64,000 nt of DNA, from NCBI GenBank assembly GCA_947069175.1, contig CAMTDV010000022.1:37661476-37725475 (forward strand), read 5' to 3'. The notes beneath the pieces were generated by a model, which worked only from the letters and a program-made list of their open reading frames with translations, had not been told where the DNA came from and ran no database searches. Each line of letters begins with the position of its first letter. Position 1 is the stretch's first letter. A program made the position numbers and the translations under genes. Positions 22,033-33,591 of this stretch are shown here, piece after piece. Source of the DNA: Scalesia atractyloides (lineage: Eukaryota; Streptophyta; Magnoliopsida; Asterales; Asteraceae).

Positions 22033-23244
22033 TTATACCCAACTGGAGTACTGAATAGCTTCTTCGATGTCACTTGGCATAGACTGCGAAAGGAAAGCAA
22101 CATACAATCCTTTGTTGATGACATATGCCTGTCCACAAGTTCGTACTCTATCTTCCACAGGACCAATGACGTTTTTAAGGGGGTGATTCCGATTTGTCTT
22201 GTATCCTGCGTTGTTGTGGGTTTCAATTTGTTGAGGTAGATTGGTGAAGTGTTCATCGACATAGATGATGGGTGTTCCATCTTCCTGTGTTGGTTCATTC
22301 ACATTCGTATGTGAGGAAGAATCATCATTTTCAGATGCGTTCTCAGCCGCAGTGTCCCCATTAGTTTCATCCACAGGAAGGATAGGATCAGCTAAAAAGG
22401 GAGTGAAACGGGTAGTGAAAGGAGTGAGTCCAATGTCTGACGAATCAAAGAATGGTTCCACTTGAGTGGTTTCAGTGGGTTGGGTTTCAGGAATAGGTTC
22501 GGGAATGTCAAAGGTGTTGAAGACAACATCTACATCATAAAACCAGTGGGGAGAACTTCTAGTGTTGGTGTAGTTTCCTTCTTGAAAATCGACATTGTAT
22601 GACTCAAGCACCATCTTGGTTTGTTTGCTAAACACTCGGTACGCTTTTTGAGTAGATGAATATCCCATGAAGTAGCACATATCACCAACTGCTTCAAACT
22701 TGATAAGATTGTCTTTAGTGTTGAGGACAGTACAAGTACATCTAAACAGTCTAAAGAAATCTGTGAGCGGCTTTCTTTTGAAAAGAAGTTCATAGATGGT
22801 TTTTCCATGAGGTTTAACGATGAGAACTAGATTCAGAACATAGCATGTTGTGTTGACTGCTTCTTCCTGGAAGATGATAGGAAGCTTGGAGTCTACAAGC
22901 ATAGTTCGAGCAGCTTCAATGAGTATTCTATTCTTCTGTTCTGCTACGTCGTTTAGTTGAGGAGTTCTGGCTACACTGTACTGAAGGAGAACCGAGATCA
23001 TTAAAAGAGCTGAAATCTTCTCCATCATCTTCTGAAGTTGCGGTGAATGAGTCTTGTTGCTTTTGTCTTCATTGATTTTCGTTTCTTTCTCTGATTTACT
23101 TGTGTGAGATGGAACAAATTCTAGAATTTCCTCGATGAGGAATTTCCCAAATCTGTTTTGTTTTAATTTAGGAACAAACACAAGAGGTTCACACATAACT
23201 TTTTCATCACAAAAAGCAGAATTTAAGTCTTGACATTCAACCAC
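22033..23244 (-). pseudogene. Copia integrase C-terminal part and IN-RT linker, fused to an upstream fragment
   Basis: An open run of 403 codons. Its middle contains ARTPQLNDVAEQKNRILIEA (copia: catalytic Glu region, here ...AEQKNR), FQEEAVNTTCYVLN, PYELLF-like YELLFKRKPL and DMCYFMGYSSTQKAYRVF, then an acidic, Thr/Pro-rich linker. The first about 90 codons (VECQDLNSAFCDEKVMCEPL, KSEKETKINEDKSNKT) are not integrase. The HHCC domain and the two catalytic Asp regions are absent, so an internal deletion joined gag-side sequence to the integrase end. Confidence 0.8.
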
Positions 23245-23495
23245 TACATTCTTGTGGTTGTGAGTCTACATGGGTATTACAGTCATCCCGATGTTAAATT
23301 TAGGCACAGGGCCATTACAGTCATCCATCCTAGTCAAACTACTACAGTCATCCAGAATAGAAGTACTTTTTTTCTTATTACAATTCCAGTTGAACCTGTT
23401 AACAGTGGAATAACTGTCACTCGAATATCCTATTCCTATTTTCGATCCTCCACAGTCATCATCCTCATCGCACAGATCTTCTTTACGCTCAAACA
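23245..23495 (-). pseudogene. Copia gag/pol linker fragment
   Basis: The minus strand 23266-23496 is open (76 codons), Ser/Asp/Asn/Cys-rich (KEDLCDEDDDCGGSK, STVNRFNWNCNKKK), with no recognised domain. It links the gag tail to the pol remnant and is cut on its upstream side by the solo LTR. A protease would be expected in this neighbourhood but none is recognisable. Confidence 0.5.
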
Positions 23496-23606
23496 TGTTG
23501 GTGCATAATGTCTATTGCCTACGTCAAGGATATGTTGATTTTGTATATAGAGCTTAGAACGTCAGATTGTATATGTTATTATATAGATTATATGTTTTGT
23601 AGCTTG

Positions 23607-23661
23607 CTCGTACGAGTGAGTCATATGACTCGTACGAGTGATACTTTGTCACTCGTACGAG
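23607..23661. promoter_or_regulatory. Palindrome cluster upstream of solo-LTR TATA box
   Basis: The perfect palindrome CTCGTACGAG occurs at 23607-23616, 23629-23638 and 23652-23661. Between the first two lies another perfect palindrome, GAGTCATATGACTC (23618-23631). The cluster is about 60-115 bases upstream of the TATA box, where dimeric transcription-factor sites would act. Confidence 0.55.
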
Positions 23662-23722
23662 GCAGCCACTCACACGAGTCACACTCTCTGCTACACACTC
23701 TCCTATGCGAGTCATGTCGACC

Positions 23723-23731
23723 TATAAATAG
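23723..23731 (+). promoter_or_regulatory. TATA box of small solo LTR
   Basis: TATAAATAG lies about 230 bases into the LTR, with GAGGAGG downstream. It is a classical TATA motif at a plausible U3/R position. Confidence 0.65.
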
Positions 23732-23913
23732 AGGAGGTTTGTGTCAAAGCTAAGCGAGAGTTACTCTAGTTGGTGTGCCAAAGCCCTGCTGAACTGTTTA
23801 CTTGCATTGTACTTTTTCACGTCAATCAATATATTCAAAGCAGTTAAACAGTAGTTGAGTTAGATCAGTCCAGTTGCTCATCGGAGGAGTCGATCTACCA
23901 TTCATAAAACACA

Positions 23914-26100
23914 TCGCGTTACTTTCAGAAATGTTAGTATTTCAGTCATTTTCGTAAGAGACATTTTGAGCAACAAGATCATTTTTATCAATTAAATCAT
24001 TATTAGGATGATGAGATTTCATAGGTGCATAATTTTTGCTGTGCGGAGGAGGAAAGATTTTTCTTTGGTTTCCGACCTTATTCTTGTACCCAATCCCATC
24101 CTTCACGTATGTTGGTCGTTGGCAATTTTTAATGTCAACCAGTGCCTTTTGGCTAATTTTTTATTTATTGATCGTGATTTGCAATCTATTGTTTTCATTT
24201 TTAGATTTTTCTAATCTTTCAATTAAATCATTTATGATAAAATCTTTTCTAAAAATGAACTCTTTTAATGTCTACATTTCAGCTAAAGTTGAATTCAGCT
24301 TTCTCTGATATGCATCTTCATTTTTTTTCAGTTCTTTGTTAAATTGCAAAACCTTTTCTTTTTCTCTAACCAGGTCATGGTTGAGTAATTTATAATGTGC
24401 CACGACATTCAAAGATGGTTGGGAGCATAGTTTTGCTTTAAATTCATACGGTATGTTGTTTACCAAATTCTTATCGTCTTTCTCCTTTGCAGATTCAGCT
24501 TTCATGGCGGCTGCAGGAGCGGCAGCTTTCTCATTCTTGATGCTGCTAGTTGCTTCTTGGGATTTCTTCTTCGGTTCAGGCTTCTCAGCTTCTTTCTTTC
24601 CGTTATCTGTTGACGGTTCAGTAGGAGCGACTATGCTCTTCAAGCCTTCCTTAGTTTTTATTTCCTTAATTTTTGTCGCCCTTAGGAATTCCTGCAGCTT
24701 GTTTCCCAACAAAGTTTGATGAAGATGAGACTGATCCAATAAAGATTCTAGCCATAAGAGCCTTGTTGACTTCTTCCTTGCCTCAGCAATTTCTTCAACC
24801 CAATCATAATCTTCTACCACTAGTGCCTTTGGGGTGTTATCAGCAGCATTCTTATCTCCCTCAATAGCGATTGGCCTTCTCACTGGGGCAATCTCAGCAT
24901 TCTCGTTCTTCAACAACGGGCAATCTCTCTTGAAGTGACCCAAATTCTTGCAATTGTAGCATCACAACTTTGACTTGTCGAAACCGGCTTTTCTGAGAGA
25001 CAATCTCTTTCCATCTTATCTTTAAATTTCTTCAGTTTTAAGGTGATCATAGCTATCTGCCATTTGAGATCCATTTCTTCCATATCATCTGGATCAACTT
25101 GGTACATGTCTTCAGCTAAAGAAAGTCTCGTTTCAGTTCACCCGACATAAGAGCCTCATAATTGCTGAGGAAGGTGTTAAATAGTGCAACATATTTAGTG
25201 GAGATCTTTAGTGCTTGAGAATCGCCAACCACAGTAGCTTTCTCGTTGGACTGTGGAGCCTTAACAAAGTTTACGGAAGCATTGAAGTAAGATACACCGG
25301 CACTTTGAGAGCTTGAACACCTGGAGACTGTCGGGGCAACGAATGCCATGTTCTTGGGCATTAAAACAGCAGCGAATTGAGCAGATTTTTATTGTGAGTA
25401 TCTTGTTTGATTAATTTCTCTTTTGAGCACGTCCATTTCGAAAGCCTTTAGAGTGTTGATCATTCCGAAAGGGTAACTGTAGTCGTACCAGTTAGGAAGG
25501 TTGTTTTGATCATCATGCAATGTAAGCTCCATCCTTTTGGAAGAGAGTCAAAAAGCTTTTTGATTGAAGCATAGTTGGCAATAGGATTACCAACTTTCTT
25601 CCTTTTCATTAACACATTCCGAAAGTGGCTAATGTGATCTGACAAACTTTCACCTTGAACACTTCCAAACATGTCGTATTCTTTTTTAATCATATCTCTC
25701 TTGTTTTCCATTAGTTCTTCGTTGCCTTCGTAGTGATCAATAAGAGCCAACCATAGTTCATGAGCCGAGGTGTATTCTTCAAACAAGTTGTTGTCATCCT
25801 TTGATAGAGCCATAGTTAGAGCAGCGTGAGCCCGACAGTCACGTTGGATGAGTGTCCTATCTTCATCAGTGAAGCTTGAGGATCTTTGTTGATAGTACGA
25901 ATATCATCGCGAATAACCATAGGAACATGGGGTCCTACAGTGATGAACCTCCATTGAGTGTAGTCCGTATACTCAAAGAATGACTAGATTTTGTTCTTCC
26001 AGCTGTTGAAATCTTGAGATCCCTTCAATTTAGGAGGCCTAGTTGCAGTTGCAGTTTTAGTTTCGAGTTCGGCTGCTAAATTTAAGATTTTGGGCACAAT
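23914..26100 (-). pseudogene. Copia gag
   Basis: Reading from the right, the minus strand gives KLKGSQDFNSWKNKI (about 26030), then 25460-25813 with AHELWLALIDHYEGNEEL and SLSDHISHFRNVL (the copia gag/UBN2-like capsid region). A frame-disturbed part follows, then a CCHC knuckle CYNCKNLGHFKRDC near 24935-24975. Next comes KALVVEDYDW and a long Lys/Glu/Ala-rich tail to about 24272 with coiled-coil character (VREKEKVLQFNKELKKNEDAY), continuing brokenly to about 23920. The knuckle region and ALVVEDYDW tail are typical of this copia class. Stops and frameshifts are present. Confidence 0.82.
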
Positions 26101-26721
26101 TTTGCTGGTTAAAGTTAATTGCGCTAAGGCTTTGTGAGATCAGTTGACAAGTTGACAAATACGCTGAGTTTCTTCAAATACGCTGAGACTTCCTAAGTTC
26201 TTGGACAGACGACAATAGCTAAATCTTGGCAAGAACAAAACATGCATAAGTTTGGCTAATTACGCCGATCACCGTGATAAAATTGTTGTAGATCTTTATC
26301 ACTGACTTCGAAGTCGCCTTCGATTAAATACGCTCGTACTATTTCACAGTGATTTAACAATTACTCTTATATGTTGCCGGCTTATTTGTTAAAAACGTGA
26401 TCTTCAAGTTAAAAACATTGTATTCAAAATTATCTACACTGACTTCAAATTTAAATACGGCCAGCAGGGTTTAAGTACGGACAAAAACACTCTAATCACT
26501 CAAAAACGACTCAAAATCCATGTTTCTTTGTATCAAAATGACCCAAATGTTTACCAAATTACTGATTAACAACAACGTAATGATTAACCACAACAGATCA
26601 AGTCATTTTAAGTCCAAAAAATTGAAAAACCTTGCAACTTTGTAAACTTTTTGAAAAACCTTCAAAACTTGAAGAATCTCAACAAAAACTCAAACAATCA
26701 AGAGCAAAGGCTCTAATACCA
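26101..26721 (-). other. Copia leader with primer-binding site
   Basis: Untranslated sequence between gag and LTR. The complement GGCTCTAATACCA at 26709-26721 corresponds to PBS TGGTATTAGAGCC, one mismatch from the initiator-Met consensus. Repeated AATACGCTGAG motifs occur near 26158-26190; otherwise nothing is seen. Confidence 0.65.
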
Positions 26722-26724
26722 AAT

Positions 26725-27176
26725 TGTGAGTCCCAAATACTATCTGGATCACAGTGGTTTGATTGTTAACACCCAAACACCTATAGATTAGGTGTTTGAA
26801 TAAGTAAATGTCAAGAAAAACCAAAAGATGAAGATGAAGATTCTAGTATGAATCAAACATCAAGTGTTGTCTATGTAATCCAAATGATATAATCACTAAA
26901 AGCACCTGAATTTTTTGGATTTAGCACAAGAATAATAATCACAACAAAAGAGAAATCACCAAAACTTGTCCAAGAACCTTGGACTAGGGTTTTCATTAAT
27001 CACATATATATACACACTTGGCTAGACCCAAGGTCAGAAACTAAAATATGCAATGTCTGACTTACAACATTATACTTTCACTTTTGACCCCTGAACTTTC
27101 TAGAACATTATAAACTATATCAAAACAATCTAAAACCTAATAAAATCAGGTACCAACGATCTCAAAAGCTCTAACA
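26725..27176 (-). mobile_element. Copia 5' LTR (about 450 bp)
   Basis: It starts TGTGAGTCCC (or TGAGTCCC at 26727) just after the PBS and most likely ends TCTAACA at 27176. No second copy survives in the window, so the right limit is tentative. The 20-bp string CACTTGGCTAGACCCAAGGT occurs inside it (from 27015) and again right at its end (from 27175), so the boundary region was duplicated. Confidence 0.5.
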
Positions 27177-27196
27177 CTTGGCTAGACCCAAGGTCG

Positions 27197-27559
27197 GTCA
27201 AATGTTTCCCGAGCGGGATGGCTTGCATCCCAAGTTGCATCGATGAAGGGAATAGTCGAGGCTTGAGTCTATAGATTTGATGTAGTTGACCGGGTTATCA
27301 TCCACTCGTTTGTCCCACTTCGAATTAGATCTCTTTGTCACCTACCCTCAATGTTAACCTTCCGTCACTCATGTCCACCATTGCTCGTGCGATTGCAAGG
27401 AATGGTCTTCCTAATATGAGTGGGATCTTGGTGTCTTCCTCCATATCTAGGATTACAAAGTCGACCGGGAAAATAAATTATCCGACCTTTACCAAGAGAT
27501 TTTCTACGACACCTTGAGGGTATTTTACCGACCTATCCACAAGTTGTATGCATATCCTT
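27197..27559 (-). pseudogene. Athila/Tat-like gypsy protease fragment
   Basis: On the minus strand, 27330-27550 reads LVDRSVKYPQGVVENLLVKVG, one stop, FIFPVDFVILDMEED, PLILGRPFLA.ARA, DG.LTLRVGD. This is the well-known block around the protease of Athila/Tat gypsy elements. The rest (27197-27330) is its decayed continuation. The fragment is cut at 27559 by the LTR of element A. It belongs to a family distinct from the chromoviruses in this window. Confidence 0.8.
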
Positions 27560-28600
27560 TGTCACACCCTTGTCGTAGCGGAAGCACAAGTGTGTGACTA
27601 TTAGGTAATCATTGCATCTAACTAAGTAAACAAGTATAAATCAACAACAACGTCAAACTAATAATAGGTTGCATTCCAATATTTACAACCATCCAAAAGT
27701 GATTTCATAGCTTTAATTTTTTCACTTGTTATCATGACCATAATTAAAATACATTACTTCGAAATAAGATATTGTTTTCATAATAAATGCATAATGAGGA
27801 TTTGACCCCTATATACCCATACTAGGTTGGGATATAAGAAGCAAACCCTCCAAAAGATGACACCCGTTGTCTTGACATTTTCCAATAGCCCAAATTGTAT
27901 CACCAGCTCATGCCTTGCGTCCTAAAATACGTGCAATTTTAAAAGTCAACAAAGTTGGCGAGTTCATGCAGTTATTATTTTCATACAAAATGTCATCCTT
28001 GTAATCCAGTAATGAAATCTGAGTATGTTATTAGCAATCATGGAGTTTTAAGGATCTATCAGTATGTCGCAAGCACCCTGACATAAGTACCATAAGTAAG
28101 CAACCAAACCGAGACAACTTTGACATCATTGGGATCACAAAAGCACTCCGAAGGGTATACCAACTAGGAGTGGAGCGCGTCTCAAACACAATAGATCTAC
28201 ATCTTTTGCACTTCGTCACTATGTGATTAATGGTTACTATTATCATCATCCTACTTACGCACAATTGGTTGTGTTATCATCTAAACCAATAGCTAACATA
28301 CTATTTGTTATGACATGTATTTCCCCTCGATAGTTTAAAAAAACTTTGAAATAATTGAAAGGATGGACATGAACTCACAGCTTTGCGTCCCGTACGTCGT
28401 ACTATTCGAAGTTGGTGTCCATACACATGTATAACCTACATGTGTACTAACTTCATTAGACATCTAGGTCTCGCTGGACCTTGTACTAGTTGTTCATCTT
28501 GAATTCTTGTTGTGTATTTCTTTATTACGTTAGAACAACTTTTAATGTTATCATAGTGTTCGTATTTCGTTTGTTCGATTAATATTTTTATACATATATA

Positions 28601-28636
<36 letters not shown>

Positions 28637-28646
28637 TTAGATCGTG

Positions 28647-29062
28647 TGTGGACGGGCCTTGCCCTTCACATGTCATCGTGCCTTGCACACGTGTCATCGG
28701 GCCTAGCCCATGTTATTTATGTCATTGGGCCTATCCCATGTCTTTATGTCATTGGGCCTAGCCCGTGTAATTTATGTCATTGGGCCTAGCCCATGTTATT
28801 TATGTCATTGGGCCTAGCTCATGTCCTTAAATGATTGGGCCTAGCCCAGTAATTTATGTCATTGGCCTAGCCCATGTTTTATGTGTTTAGGCCTAGCCCA
28901 TGTAATTTATATATTTGGGCCTAGCCCATGTATTTATATGGTTGGGCCTAGCCCATGTAATTTTTATGTTAGGGCCTAGCCCATGTATTTTATACCTTTG
29001 GGCTTTACCCATATATTTTATGCAATTGGGCCTTGCCCATGTGTTTTATATAATGGTCTTAG
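28647..29062. repeat. TGGGCCTAGCCCA tandem array in LTR of element A
   Basis: More than a dozen units of about 25-30 bp each contain TGGGCCTAGCCCA, separated by AT-rich TGTAATTTATGTCAT-like linkers. Each unit is a short inverted repeat and holds a TGGGCY motif on both strands, the consensus of plant site II / TCP-type promoter elements. Arrays at 40125-40460 and 60389-60665 are the counterparts in element B. Confidence 0.85.
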
Positions 29063-29208
29063 CTCCAATTCATTTTCAAGAGTCCAATATTTATAAGTCT
29101 TATACTTATAAATTTACTAAGTATAAATTTGTAAGTATATATTTTTTTCTTTTTTAGAATCACTTAGTAAATTCTTTTGCATTTAACTTTCCGGAATTTG
29201 ATATCGAT

Positions 29209-29270
<62 letters not shown>

Positions 29271-29278
29271 TATATATG
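29209..29278. repeat. (AT)n microsatellite
   Basis: About 70 bp of nearly pure AT dinucleotide within the LTR of element A. Other AT runs lie at about 28606-28634, 29662-29686 and 29817-29862. Confidence 0.95.
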
Positions 29279-29554
29279 TTAAGTGTCAAATATATTATTT
29301 TCGACGTGTCGTCGTCGTTTAATATATACTTTTTCGCGTCGAAAATCGCACGTCATCGTAGTAACGCTTCGTGTTGCGATTTGTTCGTTGGTAGATGACG
29401 CGAAGGTGTATTTGTGTACATTCGCCCATCGTCTGCATTGCTCCATTTGTCCGATTATTTTTTCGACGTATTGTAAAAATGTATGTGTTTGTGTCATCTA
29501 CACTTGGTAAAATTTTCAAGTGTTTGTAGTGTTTTGTGTATAGTTGGGTATTTT

Positions 29555-29812
29555 GTGATGCATACCCTAAACTTCTAAATACATACACATACATACACAT
29601 GTATTTACACATAATTTTTGGTGATAAAATATGCATATACATATGCTTTTATTTTCACAAGTATATATATATATATATATATATATGGAAGAATCAATTA
29701 TTATAACTTGTATTTTGTGGTGCATACCCTAAACTTCTAAATACATACACATGTATTTACACATAATTTTTGGTGATAAAAATGCATATACATATGCTTT
29801 TATTTTCACAAG

Positions 29813-29869
<57 letters not shown>

Positions 29870-29890
29870 AAGAATCACTTATTTTAACTT
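29555..29890. repeat. Two-copy duplication (about 155 bp) in LTR of element A
   Basis: TGCATACCCTAAACTTCTAA and the following ACACATAATTTTTGGTGATA ... TTTTATTTTCACAAGTAT segment occur twice (near 29558 and 29720), each followed by an AT run. The LTRs of element B have one copy. Confidence 0.85.
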
Positions 29891-32177
29891 GTAAAAATAT
29901 ATATATCCACTTGTTAAACACTTGGGTATTCAGGGTTTAACCCTTGTCAATAGAACTTCCTTAATGACGATTTAAGTCACTAATCACGTTTAGTCCCGTT
30001 AATCATACATTAATCGCGATTAGATTTTTAGAAAATTTTGCCATAGTTTCCCCTAACTATGGCATTTTCCACGTTTTAAAAAACGTATTTAAACCATGTT
30101 TAAACCCATAATCAAGATCAACTAACAATTTATGGTCACATACTACTTTGTTTACAACTTATGCACATCATCATCCATGGTTTTTGGTAATTATATTCTC
30201 ACTATTTTTCTTATAAATACAATGAGATTTCAACATTTTCATTAACATTTTTAAGCCATCATTTTTGTTACATCATTAAATCAAGTCTTTCATTTTAAAC
30301 TCCCTTGGTTTACTACACTACATCTTAAATCATGGTGTTTATCCTTTATAAAAATTATTCATGTGTAGTAAATCACTTTTAGATTGTAGTAATCTTCATG
30401 GATGATGAAGTTGATAATCTTGTTTAGATTTAAACATCACAATGTTTAAATCATCATTTATATATTTATTCATACAAACCTTACTTTATCATAATCTACA
30501 TCATCATGCTAACTAGTTAACGTATAATCACATAATCAACACATAATAAACTATATTTAGTGTTATAATTAAGGTGAGGTTTAGGGTTTTTGAGTTATAT
30601 TTTCTTTACTTTCAAGATGATCAACTTATACGTCCTTAAACTAGACATGGTAAGAAGTTAAAATATGAAGAAATTTATCTTTCAATGGTTGCACAAGATT
30701 AGTGAAGTTTTAGGAAGATAATGAAGCTCCAAGAAAGCCCTAATGATCCTCCATCTTTGCTAGTACCTTGGATGATCTTGAAATGGCTTTAAAGTGGGAG
30801 AAATGAGGTGTTTAGTGGTGGACTTGTGGAGGTTTAGTGGTGGTGTTGGTGGTCGTGGGAAAGAGAGAGAGGGAGGAGAGTTGTTTCAATTTTTTGAAGT
30901 GAATTATGATGGAAGACATGAGGTGATATGTTTATATAATTACCATCTTTCAAAAGATCACATCTCAAATCTTACACCATGCATCTAATATCACCATTTC
31001 AACACAAATCAAGTGGGTGTGGGACCCACTTGAATCTGCCATTTTGAAGGGGGGGGTAAAGTGTAACTTTCTTTTGTAACATGTGACTCTTTATTAGATT
31101 TTTAGGTAATTAACTTAAGTGTTATGATTAGGAGGGTTGATCTTGGCCATTAGCAAATAATTAGGGTTTAGGGTGTAACCTGTGTTATTAGTCCACTTGA
31201 CTAATTAGTATAAGTTCCAGATAACGAAAACGTCACTAGTTCGCTCATCGACACAATATTCGCTAGTATACGAACCTTTTTATTTAGTACCTGAATCTTT
31301 GGTTCTTGACCACCACAATTGTCATGGTGTTTATTTAGGGCACTTCCGATCTAGAAATATACTTAACTAGTTCGCTAGCCGAATATATGTTTAGTTAGGA
31401 TGGCCGAAAAGCCTTTCGTTCGATTGTTCGCTCGATATCGGCACTTATATATTTTGCAGTCAAACTTTTCTGGAAGTTGCGTTTTCGTGACCTCAAGATA
31501 GTTGAAAGGATTCCGAGTCCTTAAGGGAGGCTTAACTAGTTCTCTAGATGAATATATGAAGCTATCGGCCACTAAAATATTCGGCGGTTCGACAAACGAT
31601 CGCTTTCAGGTCGAGTGGTGTACTGTTTGCCGTATGACCGGAAAGATTTTTTTATGCATATTTGCTATTCTCATATTGTTTTAGGATGTTCAACATTGTG
31701 TTGTTATAATTATGGAATCCGGAATCTACCGAATTAATATTATGGACAAAGTGAAATTTGTCGCCTTTTTGGTTGAAATGGCAATTTTGCAAATTAGGCG
31801 TTGTACTGGAAAGTTATGTATTTTTGTAATAGGTGTTCCCATATCAGTGTTTTCATATATATATATATGGACGCAATTACGGAATTAACATGCCGTTATT
31901 TGTTGTTCTTTACGTTTTGGCGGTTTTGCTGACACGAATAGTGCAACCGCAAATAGTGTGCCCAACACTTTCTACCAACACTTCTAGGGCATTGTTTGGT
32001 TTGTTTAGCGTAGTAACGGAAACCAGTGTATGATATGACCTAATTTACTTGTCCTAATACTTGCGATATGACATACGACTCAGTTACGCAATTAAATTAC
32101 CATAATATGCATGAGATTATGAAATAAAAATAGTGATTAGATTGTACGGAATTTATCGGTTATTTGCCTTTGTCACA

Positions 32178-32882
32178 TACTCCCCTTGTTAAAAAGAATT
32201 TCTTCCCGAAATTCACTTTGAGGCATCCACTGAAGGAGTCTTCTTGAACAGGTGGGTGTATTTTGCCTTGATCTGATCTTCACGTTCCCACGTATACTCG
32301 GGATTATGACGCGAGTTCCACGAACTTTACCAGTTTGAATTGGCTTCTTCTCGTCTTTTGAACTTCTAGTCCATGATTTCAACGGGTTCTTCAGTAAATT
32401 GAAGTTTGTCATCAACATGAATCTCATACACTGGAATGATAAATGTGTCATTAGTCGGCCTTTTCTTCAGATTAGATGCACGAAATGTGTCGTGTACATT
32501 ATTGAGTTCCTCTGGTAGTTTTAATTTGTAAGCCACTGTACTGATCTTTGCCAGAATTTCGAAAGGCCCAATGTATCTCGGGTTTAGTTTTCCGTGCTTC
32601 CCGAATCTAGCTACGCCTTTCCAAGGTGAGACCTTTAATAACACTTTGTCTCCGATCTGCGTAGCTCTTTTGTCTATCTTGAGCCGCTTTGATACGCTCA
32701 CGGATCTTGAATATTTTGTATGTGGTCTCTTGTACTAGTTCGGGACCAAGGAGTTGTCTATCACCGACTTCCGCCAAACATAGTAGTGATCGGCACTTTC
32801 GTCCATATAGTGCTTTGAACGGGAAATGACTATCCCAGTTTCTGCCAAAATCCATCACACAGGCCCGAAGCATGTCTTCCAA
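32178..32882 (-). pseudogene. Element A integrase C-terminus and chromodomain-like tail
   Basis: The minus strand holds MLRACVMDFGRNWD, then jumps directly to ALYGRKCRSLLC: the segment equivalent to EFSYNNSYHTSIKVAPFE in element B is missing (about 20 codons). Next come RQKSYADRR, GKLNPRYIGPFEIL, VHDTF.ASNLKKRP and TEEPVEIMD. The tail to 32173 (EYTWE-equivalent, SEFREEI) is in shifted frames. It abuts the polypurine tract. Confidence 0.8.
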
Positions 32883-33591
32883 CTTTGGATGGTTCGCTAG
32901 CTTTGACCATCGGTCTGTGGGTGAAAAGTTGTGCTAAAATCTAAGCGAGAACCAAACAAAGTTTGAAATGATTGTCAGATCGCACACAAAGCGACCATCT
33001 CTATCAGAGATTATCGAGATTGGCACTACATGACATGCCACGATTTCCTTAAGATACAGTTCAGCTAACTCTATGTACCGTCTTTCTACGAATGGGTAAG
33101 AAGTGAGCTGATTTGGTTAACCGATCAATGATAACCCAGATCATGTCATGACCTAGAGAGGTCAGGGGTAATTTTGTAAAAACATCCATTGATATTTGTT
33201 CCCACTTCTAAATAGGGATCTAGGTTGTTGTAATAGACCAGACGGTTTTTGGTATTCCGGCTTTGACCTTTGCACAAGTTAGGCATTCCCAACATAGGTT
33301 GCAATATCTCCCTTGAGATTAGGCCACCAATAATACTCTTTTAAATCCTGATACATTTTATCAGATCCTGGGTGTATCGAGTATTTGACTTGTGTGCTTC
33401 ATCCAGCACCAAGTCTCGCAAATCGCCATAATAGGGAATCCAAATACTTCCCTTGAAATATAGAGTTCCATCCTTGTTCGGTTCCAGTTGTTTTTCCATT
33501 CCCCGTAATTATTCCGCTGGAATGTTTTTGGTTTCAAAGCTTCTTGTTGTGCATCGTGCACTCGAGCTGTAAAGTTTGTATGGATTGTCAT
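32883..33591 (-). pseudogene. Element A integrase core and zinc domain (heavily frameshifted)
   Basis: No long open frame remains, but the sequence is collinear with 53570-54240 of element B. It includes the region encoding the catalytic Asp motifs (near 33010 and 33130) and the zinc-binding region (near 33270-33380). 33361-33591 is open and covers the RNase H-integrase connection. Confidence 0.65.

Larger units (their letters stand above)
23496..23911 (+). mobile_element. Small solo LTR (copia-type, about 0.4 kb)
   Basis: It begins TGTTGGTGCATAATGTC, a typical copia LTR start, contains a TATA box at 23723, and interrupts minus-strand copia sequence. The right end is uncertain (23904-23913). 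AAACA at 23491-23495 and again at 23907-23911 may be the target duplication. There are no internal genes or PBS, hence a solo LTR. It is plus-oriented, opposite to its host. Confidence 0.6.
3377..27176 (-). mobile_element. Ty1/copia retrotransposon, minus strand, split by later insertions
   Basis: The minus strand carries copia gag with a CCHC knuckle (about 24950), integrase C-terminal sequence, RT with YVDDIIFGST, and an RNase H tail ending near 3561. A polypurine tract lies at 3377-3388. A primer-binding site (TGGTATTAGAGCC, one change from the initiator-Met consensus) lies at 26709-26721 and is followed by LTR sequence. The G1 chromovirus (4170-21156) and a solo LTR (about 23496-23911) interrupt it. 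The integrase zinc domain and first catalytic region appear deleted, and no protease is recognisable. The 3' LTR cannot be identified to the left. Confidence 0.8.
27560..32177 (-). mobile_element. Element A 3' LTR (4618 bp)
   Basis: It runs TGTCACACCC...TTGTCACA and is followed by the complement of a polypurine tract (TACTCCCCTTGTT). It matches the LTR piece at 38366-39020 and, more distantly, the LTRs at 39021 and 59227. It has no genes: it holds the TGGGCC array, long AT microsatellites and a roughly 155-bp duplication. Repetitive open frames within it are shadows of these repeats. Confidence 0.88.

Noticed and set aside
28915..29157. Repetitive open frame with GLAHV/LGPSPC motifs, also at 40173-40424 and 60421-60642
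   Set aside because: It is the translation of the TGGGCCTAGCCCA array inside LTRs; no conserved start or codon pattern.
29209..29278. Long AT run as a replication origin or matrix attachment site
   Set aside because: Simple (AT)n occurs repeatedly in all LTRs of this family; nothing specific supports such a role.
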